Shown here piece after piece: positions 34,074-45,850 of a DNA stretch of 64,000 nucleotides (its first letter is position 1; each line of letters opens with the position of its first letter). The position numbers were made by a program, and so were the translations under genes. The stretch is from positions 30,958,371-31,022,370 of the forward strand of contig CM077823.1 in the NCBI GenBank assembly GCA_039720395.1, in the 5' to 3' direction. The notes under the pieces are model-generated. The model did no database searches, was not told the origin of the DNA, and saw only the letters and a list, made by a program, of their open reading frames with translations. The DNA comes from Liquidambar formosana (Eukaryota; Streptophyta; Magnoliopsida; Saxifragales; Altingiaceae).

Positions 34074-37000
34074 AGGGGAAATATCCAAAACCTCCCTAAA
34101 AAATAAAATCATATCCAAAAACCCCATAAAATATTTTTCCTATCCATCTAACCCAAAAAAAAAATAAAAAATCACATCCATTAACTCCAATCTGTTAACT
34201 TTTTGTTAACTGCTGTTAAAAAAAAAGTGATCCGACTAAAATACCCCTTTTTAACATGCATTAATATCTTTACTGACGAAAATACCCATTTAATTGAAGG
34301 AAACCCTATCAAACATTAAACAAAGCATTCTTTGAGCCGCCTGTTTCATTGGCAGCAATGGGTACGTCTTTCTCATCTCTCTTTCTCTTGCCCTATGTAC
34401 ATAGGCCCTATATACTTTCTCTTCACTTTTTCTCTCTATTTCTCTTTTCCCCTATGTGCAGCAAACTCTCTTTCCCATGTAATGCCATAACTTTTTATTA
34501 TATTTATATGCTTTTTCTCCCAATCTGACAACCCTATGTGATGGGTTTTTTTAAATTCATTTGAAAAATCTCCTTCCCTTCCCTGTTTTTCTATATATGC
34601 ATGCATATATATAATATATAATATATAATAATAATATATAAATAGGAATGAGAGGGATTCGAGAGTAATAGCCTTATTGGAAATAATTCTGGAAAATTTT
34701 ACATTAACGTGCCTTATGTTCACGTTTCAAACATACCAGACTTACCACAATGCACTGTATGAGTACTAGCAAAATCAAATTTTTTTTATTTTTATTTTTT
34801 GGTTGATTGGGCCACTTTGATAATACATGTCCTTTTTATGCTCAATTTTGTTGTATCAAGAAAATGTTATTCTTGCACTTATGAGCTTTTTTCAATTTTA
34901 TTAAAATTCTTTTCATTTTATTTGTAAACGAGCTTGATGAATCAAATTGATTTCCAAATTGTTAAATTTATTTTTTATTTTTCAGTTTTAATTTCATATT
35001 CAGTTATTTTGCAAAGTTAAATATACTTTTTTTCCCTCTCTCTCTAGATAGAATGGCTCCAAAGCTTGTAGTCATTTGTAGAATTGGTGGCAAGTTGGTT
35101 GACAAGGAAGGCAGGGAGATATATGTAGGGGGAGAAGCACACGCTTTTGAGCTTGATGAAGAAATGGAATTTAGTTCATTCCTATCTCAAGTAGCTACAA
35201 GTTGTAATGTAGAAGATGCTTCTACGATATCATTGAAATACCTAGTCCCTGGAAACAGTAGCGTAATGATTTCCTTGGGTAGTGATGATGATTTGGCATG
35301 CTTTGCTAGAGTATTCCACGGCCTAATATCAGCAGAGTTATATATTCTACAACATGATGTTCGTTTTGTTGGAACTAGGTATATTGGCCTATAATTTATT
35401 TGAAGTTAACTTTTTGTATTAATTATTGTTTATTTTAGTCTTAATGTGTGTGTCATATGTAGGGCAACTACTTCCCAATTTCATGCCATGAATGAGAGTA
35501 TCAATGAATTGAATGTTGAAGTGCTAGAGCCAAGGTTGATTTCAAGTTGGAGAGACGTCATAATTGACGTTGGACAGACATTCGAGGGTGTTGTGGAATT
35601 TAGGAAGGCACTTGGGAAATATGCTATTGCTCGTCATTTTGCATACAAGTACATTAAAAATGATCCTGATCAAGTGACGGCCATATGCAACGAAGAGGGA
35701 TGTGAGTGGAGGATTCATGCTTCTAGGTTAAAAGATACAAAGGTTTTTCGCCTTCAAACTTTTACTAGTGAGCATTCTTGTGACCCTAGCATCCGTCAAA
35801 AAACACACCCTCAAGCAACTAAAAGGCTGGTTGGAAGTCTTGTACAAGATAAACTAAGGGATACACCAAAGTACAGAGCTCGAGAGATCATAAATGACAT
35901 TTGGCGTGACTTTGGAATTTCATTAGGTTACTTACAAGCATATCGTGGGAAAGATATAGCACAGAAGGCAATTCACGGGTCAATGGAAGATTCTTTTAAT
36001 CAAATTCCTTGGCTATGCTCAAAGATAATGGAAACCAATCCAGGAAGCTATGTAGAATGGTTAACAGGGGAGGATTGCAGGTTCCAACGACTTTTTATAT
36101 CATTCCATACACAAATTCTTGGATTTAAGAAAGCATGTCGCCCTTTACTGATGATTGATGGAACTTTTGGGAAAGATCATTACAAAACCACAATATTATC
36201 TGCTGTTGCTATTGATGGGAGTGATCAAACGTTCCCCTTTGCCTTCGGTGTAGTCCTTGGTGAAACTGAACGCAATTGGTTATGGTTTTTAATGAACTTG
36301 AGAACTATATTGGATGGAGTTGTCAATTTAACAATAATATCTGATCGACATGTAGGCTTGGTTGACTCAGTTACGAAAGTATTTCCAGAATGTTACCATG
36401 CATTTTGTGTACGTCACATCGTTGCAAATTTACTAGGTTCTCTAGGAAGCTCTATCAAATCAGAGGCAAAAAAGGTAATAAAAGGTCTCGTCTATGCAGC
36501 TGCTGGTTCGACTAGAATTGAAGCATTCAATCACTATCTTGATGAGATTAAAAGCATATCTAAAGAAGCAAACGCGTGGGTTAGGGATTCTGAACCATTT
36601 CGATGGGCAGAAGTGTATGCAACAGGTAATCGATATGGTAACTTGACAACAAATGTTGCAGAGAGTTTTAATAGTTGGATACTTGAGGCGCGCAACTTGC
36701 CAATCATTCCCATGGTTAACAAAATACGGGAGCAGCTGATGGGACATTTTTATACTCGAAGGGAAGAAGCAAGTCGATGGACAAAGTCTTTAACTCGTCT
36801 TTTGATGAAATTTTACAAAAATATGTCTTGCAGTCACTTATATGTCGAGTGTCTCCATCAAATAATTCATTGTATGAGGTTGATGATGGAGTTAGGAGGC
36901 GGTCAGTTATCCTACAAACAATGACATGCACTTGTAGGATGTGGAAGATGACTAAAATTGCCTGCATTCATGTTGCAAAAGTATGTGAAGTATCTAGAAG

Positions 37001-38340
37001 GAATATTGTGGAATATTGTTCCCCTTACTACACAACTGAAATGTGGAGGTTAGCATATGCAGAGTCAATTCATCCTGTACCAAATGAAGATATGCCATTC
37101 AATATTGGTACTTTAAGCTCAGAAGTAGCTATAATGGAAGGAGACTTACAAAACATATCTTCTAATTCAACACTTGTGCTTCCTCCCAAAACTCGTCCAC
37201 ATCCTGGTCGACCAAAGAAAAGGAGGCTTGAGTCACAACCAGAACCTAAACGAGCACTACATTATGGTAGGTGTGGTTCTATAGGCCATAATCGTGCAAC
37301 TTGTAACAAAGCCATATGAGGTATCTATTTTGTTTTTGAATGCCTTTTCCTTTCATCCAGTTTTTTCTTTCTTTCTTGCATACATTGTTAGCATAACTCC
37401 ATTTTCTTTTATTGGACAGTTTGGACGGATGATTGATCGAAGATGCTAATCCTTGGTGTTGGAAATATTCTGCAGCAAGCTTGTGTGTTTCTTATATTTA
37501 ATTTGGGATTTCTATTTTAGAATAACTAGGTAACAAGATTTTTATATTGAAATTTTGGTGGTGGAATGATTTTTGTTTTTTGGGCAGAAGACTTGTGTGT
37601 TTTTATATTATGATTGTAGTGATTGCTTCTCTTATCTTATCGCTAGTATATTTAAAAATGAATGCATATAACTACTGCAAGCTAGTTAGCAATATCAGTC
37701 TAGTTTGTCATTTTGAGCTTGTTAAAACCATGCCATCTATTTTACGAAATAAATAAATAAATAAATAAAAAGAAAGAAACTATGCCATGCCATGCCATCA
37801 AGAAAAGTATAAGCCTCAAATATTGTTGGTCAGAAATATATATGTTTATATATATCCCCTATATATAAATATTGGTATTGACGGTATTGTTGGATTAAGG
37901 CCAATACAAAGGAGCACCAAATAAGAAACGAAAAGAAAAAGCCACCAAGAAAACACGACATAGCAAGAGAAGCAGCTTTACCCTTCACATGGATGGTGGC
38001 ATATGGAGAGAGAGAGAGAGAGAGAGAGAGGAGGTTGTTGCACATGGGGGGAAGAGAAAGAGGAGTGAGGGAGTGGTATGCAATATGCACGGTTAAGAAA
38101 AAAGAAGGGCAAAAGGGGAAATTCAATTAAATGGGTATTTTTGTTATTAAACATATTAGAGTTAAAGAAGGGTATTTTGGTCGGATCACATTTTTTTTTA
38201 ACAACAGTTAACAAAAAGTTAACAGATTGGAGTTAATGGATATGATTATTTTTTTTTTCGAGTTAGATGGATAGGAAAAATATTTTATGGGGTTTCTGGA
38301 TATGATTTTATTTTTTAGGGAGGTTTTGGATATTTCCCCT
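34074..38340 (+). mobile_element. Autonomous-type Mutator-like element (MULE), 4.27 kb
   Basis: Long inverted repeats: left 34074-34305 starting AGGGGAAATATCCAAAACC, right 38112-38340 ending in its complement. They include GTTAACTTTTTGTTAAC inside. Flanks are A-rich (ataaaaaaa and aaaaaaaaa), in keeping with a 9-bp TSD but not proof. Unit Q has the same flanking sequence joined directly at 57432-57500, so the site is confirmed by an empty counterpart. Carries one transposase gene on the plus strand. Confidence 0.93.
35053..37319 (+). pseudogene. MULE transposase (MURA-like) with N-terminal PB1-like domain; one frameshift
   Basis: Exon 1 is 35053-35378 and exon 2 starts at 35463; the 84-bp intron is GT-AG. 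Exon 1 encodes a PB1-like domain (LVVICRIGGKLV, then GSDDDL). Exon 2 encodes the DNA-binding region (WRIHASRL with C and H residues), the transposase core with MIDGTF (Asp341), ISDRH (Asp403) and NVAESFN, a SWIM zinc finger CTC...CIH near 36925-36985, and a C-terminal zinc knuckle where the first Cys is Tyr (HYGRCGSIGHNRATC). The total length, 2183 nt, is not a multiple of three: the reading frame changes between about 36785 and 36800, before the SWIM domain. This fits a single lost base (or a sequencing error), so the copy is probably inactive. The PB1 domain is also seen in the domesticated MUSTANG genes, but here the TIRs show a transposon. Confidence 0.9.
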
Positions 38341-38428
38341 AAAAAAAAATATAAAAGAAAGTAAATCAGAAGAAAAAAAATGTTAGACGTTTCTTTTAGG
38401 AAACCTTGTGGCCCACGTGCCACTATCC

Positions 38429-38599
38429 AGAGAAAAACTTCCATGTAACTGTGACATGGCCAAGTGGTATCACGGGCCAATCAGAAGCAAGCAAAGTGGG
38501 AGTGTCAGTGTACTTTCTGGACCCACACTCCCACTTTGTTTGCTTCTGATTGGCCCGTGATACCACGTGGCCGTGTCACAGTTACATGGAAGTTCTTCT
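38429..38599. mobile_element. Foldback MITE in the 5' LTR
   Basis: 171 bp, almost a perfect palindrome (AACTTCCATGTAACTGTGAC on the left with its complement on the right; GTATCACGGGCCAATCAGAA likewise). Perfect 9-bp TSD, ccactatcc (38420-38428 and 38600-38608). The 3' LTR has this site empty (about 47742-47750). Confidence 0.93.
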
Positions 38600-38816
38600 C
38601 CACTATCCCATATCCAGTAACCTATTTGAATTTAAATTCTAATTAGTGGGTAGTTATTGAGAAGTTATTTCTCTTAAACCCACAACTGTTTTAGAGGATA
38701 ACTTCCCATCATTTGATAACTTCCTTGATGGGAGGAAGTTATATTTTCTAAGGTTAAGAACAAAAGGCTAGGGTCCCTAGTCTACCAAAAAATACAGCTT
38801 GTGATTTCCATCAAAT

Positions 38817-38943
38817 TGTTGTATTTTTTATAAATAAAATAAAAAATAGGTGATTCAAATTATTATTTATTATATGTGATTTTATGACCATCATGACATT
38901 AATTTATTTGGTCCATTATTATGAGTTAGTGGGCATATTATGG

Positions 38944-38977
<34 letters not shown>

Positions 38978-39432
38978 CACATCCTCTTGGAAAAAAATGG
39001 TTTTTCCACTATCATTTTTATGGTTTTTAATTAAGTAGTCTTCTTCCTTTTCCTTGGAATGATAAAACCGCAAAAGTGTATAAATTTTTTTTCTTAATCC
39101 TTCTTATGTTATCTCTTTATATATAAACTTTTTTTTACATAAAACTTCATTTATCATTCTTAAATATTTTAATAGAACAATCAAGAGCTATTCAATTACT
39201 TATACTTGCGATCGAATGCACGTGTACAAGGAATACGATTGTTGTATCCTGAAGCGTTGGGGCGCTAGGGGACGTAAATGCACCGAGTGATTCACTCCGA
39301 TGGGCGCAAATCAACTCTTAAGGACAGTGTTCGCACATGCTTCAATCGATAAGTTTATTTCTTTTATTATAAATTATATTATTGTATATTTTGATTTTCG
39401 ACATCCATGTTTTTGGTCCTATATTTCCAACA
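38817..39432. mobile_element. Solo LTR (616 bp) in the 5' LTR
   Basis: Starts TGTTG and ends CAACA; perfect 5-bp TSD, caaat (38812-38816 and 39433-39437). The 3' LTR has the uninterrupted site near 49470. It carries a run of 28 G at 38947-38974. Its full-length parent is not in the window. Confidence 0.9.
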
Positions 39433-39629
39433 CAAATCTCATGCATAGAGAGAGATTTGGACGGACTAGAAGATTTCTTTTAGTAGGTGATCTAAGAATT
39501 GTACGTATGTTTGTGGTTCTCAATTTCTGCATCAAAATATCTTCAACTTTACTTGGACAACAATGGCCGGAGGTAATTCTAAACTTCCTCTTAATTTAAT
39601 ATGATATTCATGATTTAATTTCTAACACT

Positions 39630-39641
39630 TGGTATCAAAGC
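39630..39641 (+). other. Primer-binding site of the Copia element
   Basis: TGGTATCAAAGC two bases after the 5' LTR, one mismatch from the initiator tRNA-Met complement TGGTATCAGAGC. The next kilobase (to about 40725) is untranslated leader with no coding trace. Confidence 0.85.
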
Positions 39642-42600
39642 ATCCTCCTCTCCTCTGGACTATGTTGTTTAGTATAGTTGTAGATTTATTTATATAAATC
39701 TTTTTATTAAGATTTATATAAATTATTTTTTGAGTTAATGGGTTGGTTTTCACGTCGACGGTATCACCGGTGTTAATAGACGAATTAAAACAATAAGGAA
39801 ACCACTTTGTATGGCTCTACCAAGTTTTGGAACTCTTAAGACTTACCTCATAAGTGGATAATGAGAAACATCATGTTGTTTTCATGATCCTGTTGGAATG
39901 ATGATAACTATATGAGACTAACACGTTATTTTTACTAGCCCATGTACGGAATAATACTGTATGTGCGCATAATTATGTGGCTATATATATTGCTCTTATG
40001 GTAATCTACATTTTTGCGACAAAAAAATATAAAGTTTTGATGGCCTTAATTTCAGTTGTAATTTGTTATTATTTCTGTTGATTGGAGAATTTTGTATTAG
40101 GAATTTATGGGTTGCAATTATATTTATGCCAAAATTTTAATGGCATCCTATGTAAAGAATATAGATTATAAAGTTATAAATTTTTTATGGCCTTATATTA
40201 AACCCAACCCATTAACGTATGTGTTATTATGTGATGGATATGTTCTTATGGAATAATGTCATTTTTTAAGTAATGTAGCATCAAAGTATCTTGGGAGTAG
40301 CCAAAACATCTTAAGATATAATGATGAGTACGTAGTTTCTAAATATACAACCTATGGCTAAATTAAACCGCATTTAGAATATTAATGACATCATAAATCG
40401 CAATTATGTTTTGAAAAATGGTTACCCGGCCCTGCAGGGAGGTGATTATTTTTTTAAAAAAAATAATTGGAATAAGACAGTGGACTAGGTAACAAGATGG
40501 GAGAATTCCTAAGCCCACAGGTATGGGTTCTTTCATTTTGGTGTCGAGTTTATTAGTCTTATTATGAAGTTATTAGCAAATCTAATGCATGATGCAACCT
40601 CGGCCCATAGGAAGGTTTAGATTTTGCTATTGAATTATAACATAGCTTTAATTCAAAATAAAGTTTTATGTTTCAAAGCATTAATGTGAGTTCATATGAT
40701 TTATTTACAGTTATTACTACTTCCTTTGTTGGTAATGAATTATCTCGTATTCCAATGCTAAATGGTGAAAATTTTTTGGACTAAAAGGAGAAAGTTCTCC
40801 TTACTTTGGGGTGTATGGACCTTGATTTGGTGCTTTGTGTGAACGAACCATCCATTCCCACGGAATTAAGTACGCCAACTGACATGACTTTTTATGAGCG
40901 GTGGGAAAAATATAATCACTTAAGTTTGATGCTCATTAAGTCTCATGTTAGTAAAAGTATTCGGGATTCAATACCACAATGTGAAAAGGCAAAAGAATTC
41001 ATACAAACTGTTGAGGAATAGTTTGTTAGTTCAGACAAGGCACTGGCTAGTACCCTTAAGTAAACTATCATCCATGAAACATGATGGTACTAAAGGCGTG
41101 CGTGAGCACATTCGAAATGAGGGAGATTGCTGCTCAACTCAAATCTTTAGATGTTAGGATTTTCGAGTCATTTCTTGTACATTTCATACTCAACTCCCTG
41201 CCTTCAGAATATGGGCCATTTGAGATATTCTATAACACACATAAGGATAAATGGTCTATTAATGAACTTTTGACCATGTATGCTCAAGGGGAGGGGAGGT
41301 TGAAGTAGAAGAAGCTAGAGAGTGCTCATCTAGCTACTCATGGAAAGGGACATGGCAAAAAGAAAAATAGTGCTCCTAATTAGAAGAAGGACAATAATGT
41401 GCCAATGAAGCATATTGGCAATAAAGATGATCGTGTTTGCTTCTTCTGTAAAAAAAAAAATATAAAAAAAAAAGGATACACGAAGAAAGAATGCCACAAA
41501 TTTCAGGCTTGGCTTGTAAAGAAAGGTAATCCCATATCTTGTACGTGTTATAAATCTAATCTTGCAAATGCTCATCATAACATTTGATGGATTGATTCTG
41601 GTTCAACAATTCACATTGCCAATATCATGCAGGATTTTCTCAACTAAAGGAAATCGACAGAAAGTGAAAGAAGCATCTATTCAGGAAACCGGATGCGTTC
41701 ACATGTGGAAACTGTAGGGACCTTTAGACTTGTATTGTAATCTGGCTTTACTCTTGACCTTGAAAAGACCTCTTATATTCCTTCGTTTTCTAGTAACTTA
41801 ATTTTAATTTCCAGAATTATGCCTTTGGTTTTTAATTGTTATTTTGGTTGGTTATTTCATTAACCTTGTTAAAAACTCTATTGTTGTAGGAAGTGAAACC
41901 TTGGTTGATGGTTTGTATAAATTGCATTTAGATCCTACCTATAGATATAACCTCTTGATTGTGCATGATAATATTGGCATAAAGCGTGGTGTTGTTGATG
42001 AAAAATCATCTATGTTGTGGCATAGGAGATTGGGACACATCTCCATTAAGTGAATTAAGATATTGATTAATAGTAGAATTCTAAAGGATATAGACTTCTC
42101 TGATTTTGGAACTTGTATAGACTGCATTAAGGGAAAGCAGACTAACAAAACCAAAAAGGGAGCTAAGAGAAGTACTGAGACTCTTGGAATCATACACACA
42201 GATATTCGAGGGCCATTTCCTATTTCTTGTCAGAATGGCCAAAGATATTTTATCTCATTCATTGATGACCATACACGATACGTGTATCTCTATCTTCTTT
42301 TTGAGAAGTCTGAAGCATTAAATGCTTTCAAGACTTATAAGGCAGAAGTAGAGAAATAATATGGAAAGGTTATTAAGGTCGTGAGATCCAACAAGGGTGG
42401 GGAATATTATGGAAGGTTAATAGAAGCAGGGCAAAGACCAGGTCCATTTGCAAAATTCCTAGAGGAACAAGGAATAGTTGCTCAGTATTCATTGCCTAGC
42501 TTGGCAGATCAAAATGGAGTAGCAGAAAGCCGAAACTATATCCTTATAGATATGGTTATAAGTATGCTTAGCAACTCAAACTCAAATGTACGTACCTTCA

Positions 42601-44779
42601 TTCTTGTGGACTGATTCCTTAAAAACCACAATGGACATCCTAAATAGGGTTCCATCTAAAACCATTCCTAAGACACCTTTTGAGTTATAGAATGAATAGA
42701 AGCCTAGTTTAGGTCACCTACACATATGGGGTTGTCCAGTTGAGGTCAGGGTGTATAATCCACATGAGAAAAAGTTAGACCTAAGAACAGTCAGTGGATA
42801 TTTCATTGGCTATGCAGAAAGGTCTAAGGGTTTCAGGTTTTATTGTCTCTCACATACACCTACCATCATAGAGGCTAGAAATGCTAGGTTTCTTGAGGAT
42901 GGCAATATTAGTGGGAGTGAACGTCCTCGAATAACAGAATTTAAGGAAGTATAAGTTCCGGTTATACCATTTGTACATGAAAAGCATTTGGATGTTTTTC
43001 AAGGGAATCCTTGTGATATCCTTAAGGAACAGAGAACTCAAGAACAACCACTCCATGAAGAAGAAATCGACATTGATGCTGCTATTCAAGAAATAGAGAA
43101 TGAGACAATAAACTTGAGAAGATCCTCAAGAATAAAAAAGCCAGCAATTTTGTCTAATTATGTTGTACACCTATAGGAGTCTTACTTTAATGTTGGACCT
43201 AAAAATGATCCTGTATCGTTTTCACAAGCTATGAGTGGAAAACATTCCACACTTTGGTATAATGCCATGAAAGAGGAGATGGATTCCATAGCCAAGAATC
43301 AAGTTTAGGATGTCGTTGAGTTGTTAAATGGAGTCAAAGCCATTGGCTACAAATAGGTCTATAAGACCAAAAGGGACTTTTTAGGTAATGCAGAACAATA
43401 AAAAACAAAACTTGTAGCCAAGGGATACACTCAAAAGGAAAAGCATTGATTACCATGATACCTTATCTCCAGTATTAAAGAATGATTCATTTAGGATAAC
43501 CATGACTTTAGTAGCCCATTTTGATTTAGAATTACATCAAATGGATGTGAAAACGGCCTTTCTGAATAGAAGGCTTGAGGAAGAGGTATACATAGTACAA
43601 CCTGAAAGATTTGCTTTAGATAAGGGAGATCACTTGGTTTGCAAGTTAAGAAAATCCATATATAAACTAAAACAAGCATCTTGTCAGTGGTATTTAAAGT
43701 TTTACGATGTTATTAGTTCACTTGGTTTTGTGGAGAACATCGTTGATCAATGCATACACCTTAAGGTTAGTAGGAGCAAATACATTTTCTTGTCCTCTAT
43801 GTGGATGACATTTTGCCAACAAGCAGTGATTTGAGATTACTACATGAGTCTAAACAGTTCCTTACTAAGAACTTTGATATGAAGGATTTGGGTGAAGCTT
43901 CTTATGTTATAGGCATAGAGATTTATAGAGACAGGTGTAACGATTCGAAATTGAGACCGTTAGTTAAGTAGTGAGAAAACAACTTTTAGAGTCAAGTTTG
44001 GTGGATGTTTAATAAAAATAATTCTTTTGAAAATATTTTTAGAAAATCCGGCATGGTCTCGTCTGTAAATAGGACATACCAAGTTATCAACTAGTTATAA
44101 AACCTGTAGAAAACACATTTATAAGCTTTTCCAGCCATTCACACAATATTTTAAAAATAAAGAAATCTACGAGCTATATCGTAGTCACATAGGTCTCATT
44201 CAGATATACATCCACTACTCAATTAATTATTATAGGCCATGAAGTTAAAATTAATACATGCCTAGGCTAAAAGCCTATCTCAAATATTCTCTACATGAAT
44301 GCAGGCATGCCAACGTGCTCCCAAAACCTAGGTCAGCTTAGCTTGAAAATATGACCTGCAAGAAAGCTGTGGGGGTATGAGCTACACGCTCAGTAGGAAA
44401 ACATTTCTCAAAATAACCCAAGGTTTTTAAGAAAAAACCATAGTTTATATACATTTCAAAAACCGTACAAAACCATTGATTAGTTTGCAATATAATCTTT
44501 TAATAAATAAAACTAACATAAGTAAAATAAAATAAACTGCGAAAGTTAAATCATTTAATACTAACGCTCCTTTTTCATTTTTGAAAGAGGTAATAAATAA
44601 CTCAAGTTATTTGTTATCAAAGTCATCATTTTATAAATGAATTATCATCATAATCTGATATCATATCACGGCCTTATAAGCCAATCATCATCATCCGCCA
44701 TATCTGGCAATCCATAACATTAGTCTTTCAAATTGATAAATCTTTCTCAGGTCATGCAGGGCCCTCGCGCGCGGAATAA

Positions 44780-44935
44780 GAGGAAACACGGCAAGACATC
44801 CCTATCTGGGACCGCAGTAACCTCAAGAGGAAACACGGCAAGACATCCCTACCTAGGACCGCAGTAACCTCTATTCGGACACGTAGCCCAGGATTAAAGG
44901 ATAGGAAAACACGGCAAGACGTTCCGTTCCTTTGG
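44780..44935. repeat. Tandem repeat inside the solo LTR
   Basis: GGAAACACGGCAAGAC occurs three times (about 44783, 44829 and 44906), each followed by CCGCAGTAA or a variant. Confidence 0.85.
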
Positions 44936-45716
44936 GATCACAGTAATCATGTCTCTAGTAGCCCTCATCACCATATCTATATCATCACCACTTGTTTGTT
45001 CATTTATCAATTTCATAACTCCCACATAATCTGGAAAATTATATATAAATTTTTCAAAAACCACATAATAGGTTTATGCTTTGAAAACCATATGCAATAA
45101 CTCCATAATTTCCATATAAACCGGAAAATTTTATATATATATATATATAAATTTTCTAAGAAAACCATATAATAGGTGGGTTCATAAAAAATCACAATAA
45201 ATAACCCCTATAAAACATTTCCAAATGAATGATTTCAAAAACAACATTTTTATAACAAAAATGATGTAAATCAAACCCTAGGTTTCCCACAATTTGTAAA
45301 ACCTAGCAAATATATATCCCATGCACGATATTTATGCCAAAAACTACCAAATACATGTAAAACTACATGATTTATACCCAAACAAACCCCTATGCAACAA
45401 GGGTTTAAAATGACAAAATGTCCCCTACCTCAAAAATGAGTGATGCAAATGCTAAACCATCCCTACATGCACGTAGATTGGGCCAAACTATGATGAATCC
45501 GAGCTTGCTGGCGTCGGACCGGAGCTCCAGTGCTCCAGCGAGTCACCGTCGACCTCCCACGGCACACTCTCTCTCTCTCCTCCTCTTTTTCTCCCTCTCT
45601 CCCAAGTTGGGAGACCTGAAAATGGGCCTAAAGGTCGAGTGAAAGGGGTTTTAAAACATATGGGGAAGGGCACATGCGTCATTTATCCCTTTATAAAAAC
45701 TGCCAGTCGAGGGTTT

Positions 45717-45850
45717 CAGACGTCTAAAACTAAATCTCAGAAATCATCGTTCTCTGGAATTTTCAGACGTCTGAATGTAATTTTCAGACGTCTGAAATGT
45801 CACTTTTTAGATGTCTGAAATGTCACTTTTAGACGTCTGAAATACACAGA
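45717..45850. repeat. Repeated palindrome AGACGTCT in the solo LTR
   Basis: The motif CAGACGTCT or TAGACGTCT, usually followed by GAA, occurs at least four times at intervals of about 20-45 bp, with ATGTCACTTTT between. This may be a regulatory repeat of the LTR. Confidence 0.7.

Larger units (their letters stand above)
38381..39627 (+). repeat. 5' LTR of the Copia element
   Basis: Aligned to the 3' LTR it contains two extra inserts, a 171-bp foldback and a 616-bp solo LTR, each with its own TSD. Confidence 0.9.

Noticed and set aside
36460..36967. Minus-strand open frames in the transposase region
   Set aside because: They are shadows of the plus-strand coding region.
36777..37319. Separate gene downstream of the transposase
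   Set aside because: It is the C-terminal part (SWIM finger and zinc knuckle) of the same transposase in a shifted frame.
44780..44935. CRISPR-like array of spaced repeats
   Set aside because: Only three imperfect units inside a plant LTR; no eukaryotic nuclear CRISPR is expected.
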